Shown in pieces: positions 1-5,670 of a stretch of DNA of 5,670 nt. Origin of the DNA: Ignavibacteria bacterium (GTDB taxonomy: Bacteria; Bacteroidota; Ignavibacteria; Tepidaquicellales; OLB5); assembly GCA_030835005.1 (NCBI GenBank), contig JAUQWT010000001.1, forward strand, positions 1 through 5,670, read 5' to 3'. The notes under the pieces are model-generated. The model had not been told where the DNA came from and ran no database searches. It saw only the letters and a program-made list of their open reading frames with translations. Position 1 is the stretch's first letter. Each line of letters begins with the position of its first letter. The position numbers and the translations under genes are program-made.

Positions 1-811
1 TACCTTTAAGTTTAAAACGGAAACCAAAAGAAGGATCAACAACATACCATTTCTTCAGCTTACTGGAATAAAGCTCACAAACTACATGAAGTGGATATCC
101 AATATGGTCTGCATAACCTGTCTTATCAACATCACCGCCCTGCAAGTTCACAATTCTGCACGGGACACCAAATTTCTCGCAAATGTTCGAAAATATTTTA
201 CTGTTTGTACCGCATTCTGCAAGACCGAGGTTATCTATATTACTGTTAAACTCTTTAAACACCATTGAGATTCTGATGTCATTATCTACAAGTAATTCAG
301 AACTAATCAACTTTCCCGCATCTATTCTGAAATTCTCATTGTCTTCACTGAATTCATTAATCTTATGAACTATGACTGAACTGTAAAAAATCTGGTTAAA
401 AAATATTTGTGGTTCTGGAGACTTTGCAGTTACAATGTATATAGAATCAAGTCCTTGGGAATCATCAAACTGAATAAATATCTTATTGACCTTATCAGAA
501 TAAGAATCAGGGTAAAAGATCGGAACAGTATCAAAATATTCATATTCACTTTTATGTTCTTTTATCTTAAATTTCTTGTTGCCCTCAATTGCAAGCAGAT
601 CATTGCTAATCATTCTTAGATTTACTTTTGTCAAATTGTTATATTCCAATGGCGGGTCATAAACATCATATAGATTTATGATGGGTATCTGAGAATTACT
701 TTTCCACAATCTATCGAAAAAATAACTGCTGGAAAATATTAAGCCAGTGAATATTATAAATAATATCAGGATCCGTTTGAATGAATGAGATTTAATGATA
801 AACTTGAGCAA
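1..811 (-). CDS. Membrane-anchored transglutaminase-like protein, C-terminus cut by the window edge
   Basis: The frame is open from an in-frame stop at 815-817 to the left edge, giving 270 residues if the TTG at 811-809 is the start. That TTG is the only standard start before the membrane segment; the first in-frame ATG is codon 67 and would delete it. No Shine-Dalgarno sequence precedes it. Residues about 11-32 form one hydrophobic helix (KRILILFIIFTGLIF), an uncleaved anchor or signal peptide, so the rest should face the periplasm or outside. Residues about 35-190 match no family I know and look beta-rich. The end resembles the transglutaminase/protease core: Cys200 in LAECGTNS, His242 in YPLHVVCELY and Asp259 in WYVVDPSFG form the expected Cys-His-Asp triad. 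Such proteins act as proteases, amidases or crosslinking enzymes; the substrate cannot be read here. It lies 62 nt after the amidotransferase gene, so a role in the same surface-polymer pathway is inferred. Family call fairly sure; start codon less so. Confidence 0.82.
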   Translation of the reverse strand, partial: MLKFIIKSHSFKRILILFIIFTGLIFSSSYFFDRLWKSNSQIPIINLYDVYDPPLEYNNLTKVNLRMISNDLLAIEGNKKFKIKEHKSEYEYFDTVPIFYPDSYSDKVNKIFIQFDDSQGLDSIYIVTAKSPEPQIFFNQIFYSSVIVHKINEFSEDNENFRIDAGKLISSELLVDNDIRISMVFKEFNSNIDNLGLAECGTNSKIFSNICEKFGVPCRIVNLQGGDVDKTGYADHIGYPLHVVCELYSSKLKKWYVVDPSFGFRFKLKG

Positions 812-873
812 GTATTAAGCAATAATTTAGTTAACTTATAGTATTATTCTCAAAATTAATATGATATAGACAA
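812..873 (-). other. AT-rich intergenic gap, no clear signal
   Basis: This 62-nt gap between the amidotransferase stop and the inferred TTG start of the transglutaminase-like gene is the longest non-coding stretch in the window. It is very AT-rich. I see no GC-rich stem followed by a T-run that would mark a terminator, and no convincing promoter or ribosome binding site. An 8-bp palindrome (AGTTAACT, 829-836) is present but probably chance. Read-through from upstream is the simplest reading. Confidence 0.5.
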
Positions 874-2823
874 TCATATAAAAATACCCTTTTTGTACAT
901 TTGAAGAGTAGATTCAAGACTTAATAACCTCCACAAGATCCATCCAAAATCTTTGGTTCCATCAAAGTGTTCACTCAGTTTTTTTGCAACTTGGTCTTTA
1001 TCGGCAAAGTCATACAGTAGTGCATTTGTATTCAACAAAAAATCCCTTACATAATCTTTGAGAATTGTCCTGGTCCATTTGGAAAATGGAACAGGAAATC
1101 CGAGTTTATCTTTTCGATTAATTATTTCGGTTGGCAAATAGGATTTCATGACTTTACGGAAAAGTGGTCGAGTAGTACTCCCGCTTGTAAAGTATTCAGA
1201 CTGCATATTCACTCCCAATTCTACTAATCTGTAATCCAGAAATGGAACTCTACTCTCAATGGAGTGTGCCATCGAATTCCTGTCTTCATAATGCAGGAGT
1301 GCTGGAATAGTCTGTGTATTAATAAAATGGCTTGATATATTACTGAAAAAATTACCGAATCTAGTTGGTGGTTTCACATCTTCAAACATAGCACTGAAAT
1401 CTGCATTTTCTAGCAATTGTCTATTTATGATATTGAACTTGCCAGATAGTTTTGATCTGCTAAGAAAGTTATATTGCTTAGGTAGTAGCCAGCTTGCAGA
1501 TGAGTGAAATCCATTTTCTCTGACAAACTTGATGTAGGTTTTATATTCTCTTAGTGCCCTTATATATTTTCTATCTTTCAGCATTCCTCTCAGATATGAT
1601 GCAGTATGAAAGTATCCCCCAAATACTTCATCTCCACCCTGTCCATCCAACAGAACTTTTACTTTATCTTTTGCTTCTGACATTACAAACCATTGAGGAT
1701 ACAAACCGGGACCTTCAGTTGGAATTTCCTGGTAGTAACTGATTTGATTAAACACTTTTTCAAATTCAATTGCTGATGGATACACTTTATGAGGTTTGCA
1801 TCTATACTTCTTATTTACTATATCAATATACCGTGATTCATCACATTCTTCTTCTTCCCAAACTGCAGAAAAAGTGCTTAATTTACTTGAAAATAGCTCA
1901 TTTGATATGCCAACAATGCTTGTTGAATCAAATCCGCCACTAAGGCAAGTTCCAACAGGTACATCACTGCGAAATCTAAGTTTTATTGAATCCTTAAGAA
2001 ATGAAATGATCTCATCTCCAACCTGGTTTTCGGTCTTATTCCGTGTGTTTTGGATCGGGATCTCATAATATTGTTTAGTTTCAATCCTGTTGTTTTTAAA
2101 TTCTAAGTAATGTGAAGCGGGGAGAGAGCTTATGCCATTTATATAAGTCTTTTCTGTATTCAATCGATTACCGTTGATAATGAAAAAAGGTATTTTTTCG
2201 AAATTGATCTTTGGCACGCGTCCATTGAAGTAAATCATCGGCTTTATTTCCGAGGAAAATCCAAAAGCATCTTTCGTATGGGAGTAGTAAAGTGGTTTTA
2301 TCCCAAACCTGTCTCTGCAAAGATATAACGTACTTATACGGGAGTCCCAAAGTGAAAATGCCCACATGCCATTAAATCTATTCAGGCAATCTAATCCCCA
2401 GTTCAAATAAGAATTTATGATTACCTCTGTATCCGTTTCTGTATGAAATGCATAACCGTGTTTCAGCAATTCTTCTCTAAGCTCAATGTAATTATATATC
2501 TCACCGTTAAAAGTAACCCAGATCTTTGTGTCTGAACTACCCATAGGGCCGTGACCGTTTTTACTTAGGTCAATTATGGAAAGTCTCCTATGGCCAAAGA
2601 CGACATCAAAATCTTTGTTATTTGTATAATCAATATCAGGGTATGTCAGTCGCAATTCCTCAATTGTATCTGGACCTGAATATTGAGCGTAGTTGCCTGT
2701 ATTTGAATCTATCATAACATAACCTTCATCATCTGGGCCCCGATGTCTTAACATCTTGTTCATTACTTTAATCTTGCTTCTAATATCATTGTTTGCGGAT
2801 ACTATCCCATTGATTCCGCACAT
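874..2823 (-). CDS. asnB: Glutamine-hydrolysing asparagine synthetase-like amidotransferase (AsnB family)
   Basis: Complete, 649 residues. After removal of Met1 the N-terminal Cys2 (MCGINGIVS) is the class II glutaminase nucleophile. Glutaminase motifs follow: RHRGPDDEG (26-34), GHRRLSIIDLS (77-87), NGEIYN (106-111), TETDTE (128-133) and DRFGIKPLYY (171-180). The synthetase domain has the ATP pyrophosphatase loop SGGFDS (295-300), LLDGQGGDEVFGGY (391-404), DRNSMAHSIESRVPFLD (514-530) and KLGFPVPFSKW (573-583). The family moves glutamine ammonia to an AMP-activated carboxylate, classically aspartate. In polysaccharide clusters such paralogues (WbpS/WbmI type) are thought to amidate uronic acids, and the neighbours here make that the likelier role (inference). 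About 35 extra residues sit at about 38-72, between GPDDEG and GHRRLS, which makes it longer than the compact E. coli AsnB (about 554 residues). ATG at 2823 is forced by Cys2; it lies 3 nt after the SDR stop, separated by a second in-frame TAA. Confidence 0.95.
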   Translation of the reverse strand: MCGINGIVSANNDIRSKIKVMNKMLRHRGPDDEGYVMIDSNTGNYAQYSGPDTIEELRLTYPDIDYTNNKDFDVVFGHRRLSIIDLSKNGHGPMGSSDTKIWVTFNGEIYNYIELREELLKHGYAFHTETDTEVIINSYLNWGLDCLNRFNGMWAFSLWDSRISTLYLCRDRFGIKPLYYSHTKDAFGFSSEIKPMIYFNGRVPKINFEKIPFFIINGNRLNTEKTYINGISSLPASHYLEFKNNRIETKQYYEIPIQNTRNKTENQVGDEIISFLKDSIKLRFRSDVPVGTCLSGGFDSTSIVGISNELFSSKLSTFSAVWEEEECDESRYIDIVNKKYRCKPHKVYPSAIEFEKVFNQISYYQEIPTEGPGLYPQWFVMSEAKDKVKVLLDGQGGDEVFGGYFHTASYLRGMLKDRKYIRALREYKTYIKFVRENGFHSSASWLLPKQYNFLSRSKLSGKFNIINRQLLENADFSAMFEDVKPPTRFGNFFSNISSHFINTQTIPALLHYEDRNSMAHSIESRVPFLDYRLVELGVNMQSEYFTSGSTTRPLFRKVMKSYLPTEIINRKDKLGFPVPFSKWTRTILKDYVRDFLLNTNALLYDFADKDQVAKKLSEHFDGTKDFGWILWRLLSLESTLQMYKKGIFI

Positions 2824-2826
2824 TTA

Positions 2827-3561
2827 TTAGTACAATCCTCCGTTTAAATTGATTGTTTGACCGGTAAGATAACTGGAATCTTCGCTGCAGATATACTTAA
2901 TGCATTCTAATACGTCATTTGGTTTTCCAAACTCTTTCATTGGTATGGTTTCTTTTATCTGATTGCGTATCTGCTCAGGTATCTGGTAAAGTAACCCAGT
3001 ATCAAAATATCCTAATGAAATCAAATTTGAAGTTATATTGTTCTTTATAACTTCTTTAGAGATTGTCTTACTAAGTCCTGCTAAGCCTGCCTTCGATGCA
3101 GCGTAAGCCGAGGTTCCTATTACTCCTATCTGCGGCACAACTGACGAAATGAATACTATTCTGCCGAAATTGTTTACTTTCATAACTGGTATAACAAGCT
3201 TTGAGCACAAAAAGGGTCCTGTTAAATTCACTGCTAACACTTTATTCCAGTCATCATATGGAAGCTTCCAACTCATACCGTTAATGGAAATTCCGGCATT
3301 ATTAATCAAAACATCTATCGAGCCGAAATCATTTCTGATATTGTTGATCATATGTTCTATTTGTTCTTCTGAAGTAATGTCAGCTTTGTAAGAATTATAT
3401 TTCACTCCAAGGCTTTTAATACAATCAACTGCTTTGGTAAGCCTGTCAAAACTATCGTTAAAATGCAAAGCAAGATTGAACCCTGCAGCCGCAAGCCCTT
3501 TGGTGATATGTTCACCTAGGCCGCCGGATGCACCGATAAGCAATACATTTTTGTTTGACAT
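2827..3561 (-). CDS. FabG-like short-chain dehydrogenase/reductase (SDR)
   Basis: Complete, 244 residues, the typical classical-SDR length. A Rossmann nucleotide loop GASGGLG (10-16) opens the protein, followed by ADI (60-62), NNAG (87-90), Asn112 in VNLTG, Ser140 in FISS, Tyr153 and Lys157 in SAYAASKAGL, so the Asn-Ser-Tyr-Lys catalytic set is intact. It ends GQTINLNGGLY, the usual FabG-type C-terminus. The enzyme should be a soluble NAD(P)(H)-dependent oxidoreductase. NADP(H) is suggested by the absence of an acidic residue at the end of the second strand (LHFND), but weakly. The normally conserved Pro-Gly after the catalytic block is Leu-Gly here (SLGYFDTG, 182-189). Although it resembles 3-oxoacyl-ACP reductase, its position between an acyltransferase and an amidotransferase suggests a sugar or small-molecule substrate in surface-polymer modification. 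Its ATG abuts the preceding stop with no gap (TAAATG), so translation is probably coupled. Confidence 0.93.
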   Translation of the reverse strand: MSNKNVLLIGASGGLGEHITKGLAAAGFNLALHFNDSFDRLTKAVDCIKSLGVKYNSYKADITSEEQIEHMINNIRNDFGSIDVLINNAGISINGMSWKLPYDDWNKVLAVNLTGPFLCSKLVIPVMKVNNFGRIVFISSVVPQIGVIGTSAYAASKAGLAGLSKTISKEVIKNNITSNLISLGYFDTGLLYQIPEQIRNQIKETIPMKEFGKPNDVLECIKYICSEDSSYLTGQTINLNGGLY

Positions 3562-4119
3562 TTATTTTCCGTTCAAAACTAGTTCGTAAGTTTTATTCCT
3601 GACTTTTTGGAGTTCTGCAATCATGAATAGCTCTTGTTTGTTACGAAGATCCTCAATTTCCCATCCCATTTTCATAAAAAGGATGATAGAGCCATTATTT
3701 TTCTTGGGCCAATATCCTTCTTGGTGAGTAAAACCGTTATCCAGGCCTGTCTGGCACAATTTGATTATGTGAAGCTTTGCAAAATTAAAATTTCTGGTAT
3801 CCCTTCGTGCATAAGTGCAATGGTTGTGAATGATCTTGCCGTAAACAGAAGAGAAATTTACAAAACAAATCTCGTCCTCAGCATTCAGGATTGCGAAACT
3901 GTACTTCCATTTGTCATGCAAAGGATTGAGGAAATACTCTTTTTTTTCTTCGTTCCAGCCATACAAGTCATGGTACTCAATTCTAATAGAGTTTACAAAA
4001 CTCATGAAATCATCTATTCGGTAATTCATAAGGTCTTCTGTGATCAGGCTAATTCTAAATCCATTCTCTGCAAGTCTTTTATCAACAAAAGAATGAAAGT
4101 CAACATTCTGTGGATTCAT
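3562..4119 (-). CDS. Probable divergent GNAT-fold N-acyltransferase
   Basis: Complete, 185 residues, starting at an ATG 12 nt after the zinc-ribbon gene's stop, with no visible Shine-Dalgarno sequence. The layout suggests a GNAT fold: a helical N-terminal half (about 8-60), strands near 72-80 (KYSFAILNA) and 83-91 (EICFVNFSS), a helix near 112-130, and then NNGSIILFMKMGWE (141-154), which resembles the family's N-x-x-S-i-x-l-y-x-k-x-G-F-x ending. The usual acetyl-CoA pyrophosphate loop (R/Q-x-x-G-x-G/A) is not recognisable; the region reads RRDTRNFNFAKLH (105-117) and lacks the glycines. It could therefore use another acyl donor or be only distantly related. No signal peptide or membrane helix is seen, so it should be cytoplasmic. 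Its stop directly abuts the SDR start. In this setting, acylation of an amino-sugar precursor is a reasonable guess. The gene is secure; the function is moderately supported. Confidence 0.6.
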   Translation of the reverse strand: MNPQNVDFHSFVDKRLAENGFRISLITEDLMNYRIDDFMSFVNSIRIEYHDLYGWNEEKKEYFLNPLHDKWKYSFAILNAEDEICFVNFSSVYGKIIHNHCTYARRDTRNFNFAKLHIIKLCQTGLDNGFTHQEGYWPKKNNGSIILFMKMGWEIEDLRNKQELFMIAELQKVRNKTYELVLNGK

Positions 4120-4131
4120 TTTAAGTATTTA

Positions 4132-4422
4132 TCATTGTTCGCCGAAATTGTTCTTAAGTACTTGAGTGATTACATAGGCAACCGAAACAATTAACAATGC
4201 ATAGAAAAAGAGAGTAATAAAAGAATATTTATTAACGGAATATTTTCTTAGGATTCCTCGCCACCCGCACTCCCTGCATTTATAAAAATTGGCAATTCGA
4301 GTTGATTTAATTGACAATTCAACAAAATTCTTTGCCCTGCTGCGTCTAATTGTCCCAATTTTTCCGCAAGAAGGACACTTAGAAGTTTCAGGAAATGATT
4401 TAAAGAATATTCTTAGCTGCAA
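4132..4422 (-). CDS. Small zinc-ribbon protein with one C-terminal membrane helix, function unknown
   Basis: A 96-residue reading frame whose only possible start is a TTG at 4422-4420: an in-frame stop lies a few codons upstream, inside the kinase gene's 3' end, and no Met codon occurs anywhere in the chain. Cys16-Pro-Ser-Cys19-Gly and Cys49-Arg-Glu-Cys52-Gly-Trp form two zinc knuckles of a four-Cys zinc ribbon, separated by a basic stretch (RRSRAKN). Residues about 67-86 (SFITLFFYALLIVSVAYVIT) form one membrane helix, followed by a short polar tail. With no signal peptide ahead of the ribbon, the zinc domain probably stays in the cytoplasm (inference from its positive charge). It lies 11 nt after the kinase stop and 12 nt before the acyltransferase, so it is co-transcribed with them. 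I do not recognise a named family. It might be a protein- or nucleic-acid-binding adaptor at the membrane, but nothing in the sequence settles this. Confidence 0.78.
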   Translation of the reverse strand: MQLRIFFKSFPETSKCPSCGKIGTIRRSRAKNFVELSIKSTRIANFYKCRECGWRGILRKYSVNKYSFITLFFYALLIVSVAYVITQVLKNNFGEQ

Positions 4423-4433
4423 ACTTAATTCGG

Positions 4434-5670
4434 TTATGTTATCTTTTGTTTAGTGCTTGCGTTTGAAGCACTTCCATTTGTCGATGTACTTCCGGCACCT
4501 GCTCCATCTTTGCTTTTTTCTGAGCCATAATAATAATAGTAGTATTTGTAATAGCTGCCATATGTTGCCTGATAATCAAAGTTGTTAAGTACCACTCCTA
4601 TGAATGTATCATTTATTCTATTCAATGTATCAATTGTATTGACAAGCAGATCAAGCCTTGTTTTGCTGGCAAGACAAACTACAACTGTTCCGTCAACATA
4701 ACTTGAAAGTAATTCAGCATCTGTAACTGTTGCAAGTGGTGGCGAGTCAATCAGAACATAATCATACTTCGGTTTCATCATATTCAGGAAAGTCTGCATG
4801 TGTTTAGAGGCAATAAGCTCTGCGGGATTAGTAGGAATAGTTCCGCATGTCATCAAATGCAGGTTCGGGAAAGCTGTTTCCCTTACAGCTTCTTCCAGCG
4901 GCACAGTTCCAAAAAGGTAGTCACACAATCCCGGATACCGCTTCATGTTGAAAAGGTTGTGAAGTCTTGGCTTGCGGAAATCGCAATCAAGTAGTAAAAC
5001 TCTTGACGATAGAGCGAAACTTGCAGCAAGGTTAGATGAAATTATTGTTTTGCCTTCCCTTGGGATGGAACTTGTAATTAAAATGGTCTTTATTGGTTCC
5101 GGTTCAAGCTTTGAAAATTGTAACATTGTTCTAAGTGTTCTGAAAGCTTCCGCCGGGGCAGAATCCGAATTATAGGATAACACCAGTTCTTGTTCTGAAT
5201 GCGTATGCCGTCTGGATTTGTTAGATTCACGCATGAAAGTTGGAACCCAGCCGATTAGAGCAATTCCGATATTCTCGAGATCTTCGGGAGATTTCACTGA
5301 TACATCAAGGATATTCCTTAGCAGAGCAAAGCCGTAACCCAGACCAAGCCCTATCATTAATCCTATTGTTATGATCAAGAACCTATTTGGTTTTGAAGGT
5401 GCCTTGGGTACTTTACCGTAATCAATAATTTTTACGTTATTAGGTTGTGATTCTTCATTGATAAGTGCCTCCTGGTATTTCTCAAGAAGCATAAGGTATA
5501 TTTTCTCGTTGGCTGTCCTTTCTCTCTCAAGATTAGCATATTCAATGCTCTGAGCAGGTAATTTGTTGAATTTTTCCTGGTATTTATTCAAATAACCCTT
5601 TAAATGACTCTCTCTGATCTTATTCTGGCTATTCAAGACTCTTGCCTCAAAATATTTGCTGGAAAGACTC
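4434..5670 (-). CDS. Wzc-type polysaccharide co-polymerase / tyrosine autokinase, N-terminus beyond the window edge
   Basis: The frame is open to the right edge, giving 411 visible residues; the TTG at 5636 is internal, because the coding pattern continues above it. Visible parts in order: the end of a periplasmic coiled coil and GNVR-type region (about 1-70; LPAQSIEYANLERER at 37-51), a Pro-rich approach (KVPKAPSKPNR), a membrane helix (about 97-117), then a cytoplasmic kinase domain. The domain has Walker A SSIPREGKT (200-208), Walker A' LLLDCDFRKPRLH (225-237) and Walker B YVLIDSPP (304-311), the signature of bacterial tyrosine kinases. A Tyr-rich tail follows (370-381) and then about 30 Gly/Ser/Ala/Thr/Asn-rich residues. 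In Wzc, phosphorylation cycling of such a tail, usually with a partner phosphatase not seen here, controls polymer length and export through the outer membrane. It is the first visible gene of the cluster and identifies the locus as surface-polysaccharide assembly. Confidence 0.95.
   Translation of the reverse strand, partial: SLSSKYFEARVLNSQNKIRESHLKGYLNKYQEKFNKLPAQSIEYANLERERTANEKIYLMLLEKYQEALINEESQPNNVKIIDYGKVPKAPSKPNRFLIITIGLMIGLGLGYGFALLRNILDVSVKSPEDLENIGIALIGWVPTFMRESNKSRRHTHSEQELVLSYNSDSAPAEAFRTLRTMLQFSKLEPEPIKTILITSSIPREGKTIISSNLAASFALSSRVLLLDCDFRKPRLHNLFNMKRYPGLCDYLFGTVPLEEAVRETAFPNLHLMTCGTIPTNPAELIASKHMQTFLNMMKPKYDYVLIDSPPLATVTDAELLSSYVDGTVVVCLASKTRLDLLVNTIDTLNRINDTFIGVVLNNFDYQATYGSYYKYYYYYYGSEKSKDGAGAGSTSTNGSASNASTKQKIT
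4527..4562 (-). repeat. Tyrosine-codon cluster (autophosphorylation tail) with a TAT microrepeat
   Basis: Twelve codons of the kinase gene read YGSYYKYYYYYY, nine of them Tyr with six in a row; the last four are pure TAT. Tyr-rich C-termini are the autophosphorylation sites of Wzc-type kinases, so this is probably functional. The short TAT run could also vary in length by slippage, adding or removing single Tyr residues without a frameshift (inference). Confidence 0.75.

Noticed and set aside
86..619. Three short plus-strand open frames (86-268, 183-368, 407-619)
   Set aside because: They overlie the transglutaminase-like gene, whose minus-strand frame has a catalytic triad and a membrane anchor; they overlap each other and have no domain content.
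812..873. Possible promoter (TTGAGA, 18 nt, TAAATT) or hairpin before the transglutaminase-like gene
   Set aside because: The -10-like match is poor, it would leave almost no leader before the start, and the inverted repeats are short and AT-only, as expected by chance here.
874..2823. Housekeeping asparagine biosynthesis as the default role of the AsnB-like gene
   Set aside because: Not excluded by the catalytic motifs, but the tight operon with polysaccharide genes and the extra glutaminase segment favour a surface-sugar role.
2836..2841. GGAGGA on the minus strand as Shine-Dalgarno for the amidotransferase
   Set aside because: It lies 12 nt from the ATG, longer than usual, and encodes the Gly-Gly conserved at the end of FabG-like SDRs, so coding constraint explains it. 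A minor role in coupling cannot be excluded.
2827..3561. Fatty-acid biosynthesis role (true FabG) for the SDR
   Set aside because: No acyl carrier protein, FabD, FabF or other fatty-acid gene is present, and the Pro-Gly change and neighbours point elsewhere.
3634..4194. Plus-strand open frame of 186 codons, antisense to the acyltransferase gene
   Set aside because: It mirrors the acyltransferase and part of the zinc-ribbon gene, shows no recognisable domain, and runs against every supported gene. The minus-strand frame has fold-like sequence and fits the operon spacing.
5634..5636. TTG at 5636 as the start of the tyrosine kinase
   Set aside because: The frame stays open to the window edge with coiled-coil-like sequence, and a Wzc-type protein needs a first membrane helix and periplasmic domain upstream, so this codon is internal.
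1..5670. Exosortase-type polysaccharide/protein-sorting locus
   Set aside because: AsnB-like amidotransferases and tyrosine kinases do occur in such loci, but no exosortase or sorting-signal protein is visible, so the idea cannot be supported from this window.

Overview
The window is a slice of a cell-surface polysaccharide (exopolysaccharide, capsule or O-antigen) locus. All six genes I can support lie on the minus strand, so the cluster reads from the right edge to the left. The DNA is AT-rich. The fused Wzc-type kinase (periplasmic coiled coil, membrane segment and cytoplasmic ATPase in one chain) points to a Gram-negative-type envelope. Strong Shine-Dalgarno sequences are missing before nearly every start, and at least two genes seem to start with TTG. 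Together these fit the Bacteroidota/Chlorobiota/Ignavibacteriota group, but this is a low-confidence guess from style and not from a marker gene.

Layout in transcription order: (1) 5670-4434, the C-terminal part of a bacterial tyrosine autokinase/chain-length regulator, entering from beyond the right edge. (2) 4422-4132, a small CxxC...CxxC zinc-ribbon protein with one C-terminal membrane helix, family not recognised. (3) 4119-3562, a probable divergent GNAT-fold acyltransferase. (4) 3561-2827, a FabG-like short-chain dehydrogenase/reductase with an intact catalytic set. (5) 2823-874, a full-length glutamine-dependent asparagine synthetase-like amidotransferase. (6) 811-1, a membrane-anchored transglutaminase-like protein with a Cys-His-Asp triad, cut by the left edge. 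Gaps between the first five genes are 11, 12, 0 and 3 nt, so they almost certainly share a transcript. The last gap is 62 nt, AT-rich, with no convincing terminator or promoter, so the transglutaminase gene may be read through.

Working model (inference): the kinase controls polymerisation and export. The acyltransferase, SDR and amidotransferase tailor a sugar precursor, for example by N-acylation, redox change and conversion of a uronic acid to its amide. The transglutaminase-like protein acts at the membrane or in the periplasm. The zinc-ribbon protein has no assignable job. No RNA genes, mobile elements, CRISPR arrays or clear terminators were seen, and no stretch longer than 62 bases lacks a gene. 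The least familiar items are the zinc-ribbon membrane protein, the transglutaminase-like protein (which has no ATG start) and the acyltransferase-SDR-amidotransferase cassette. I see no clear evidence of a wholly new kind of system.
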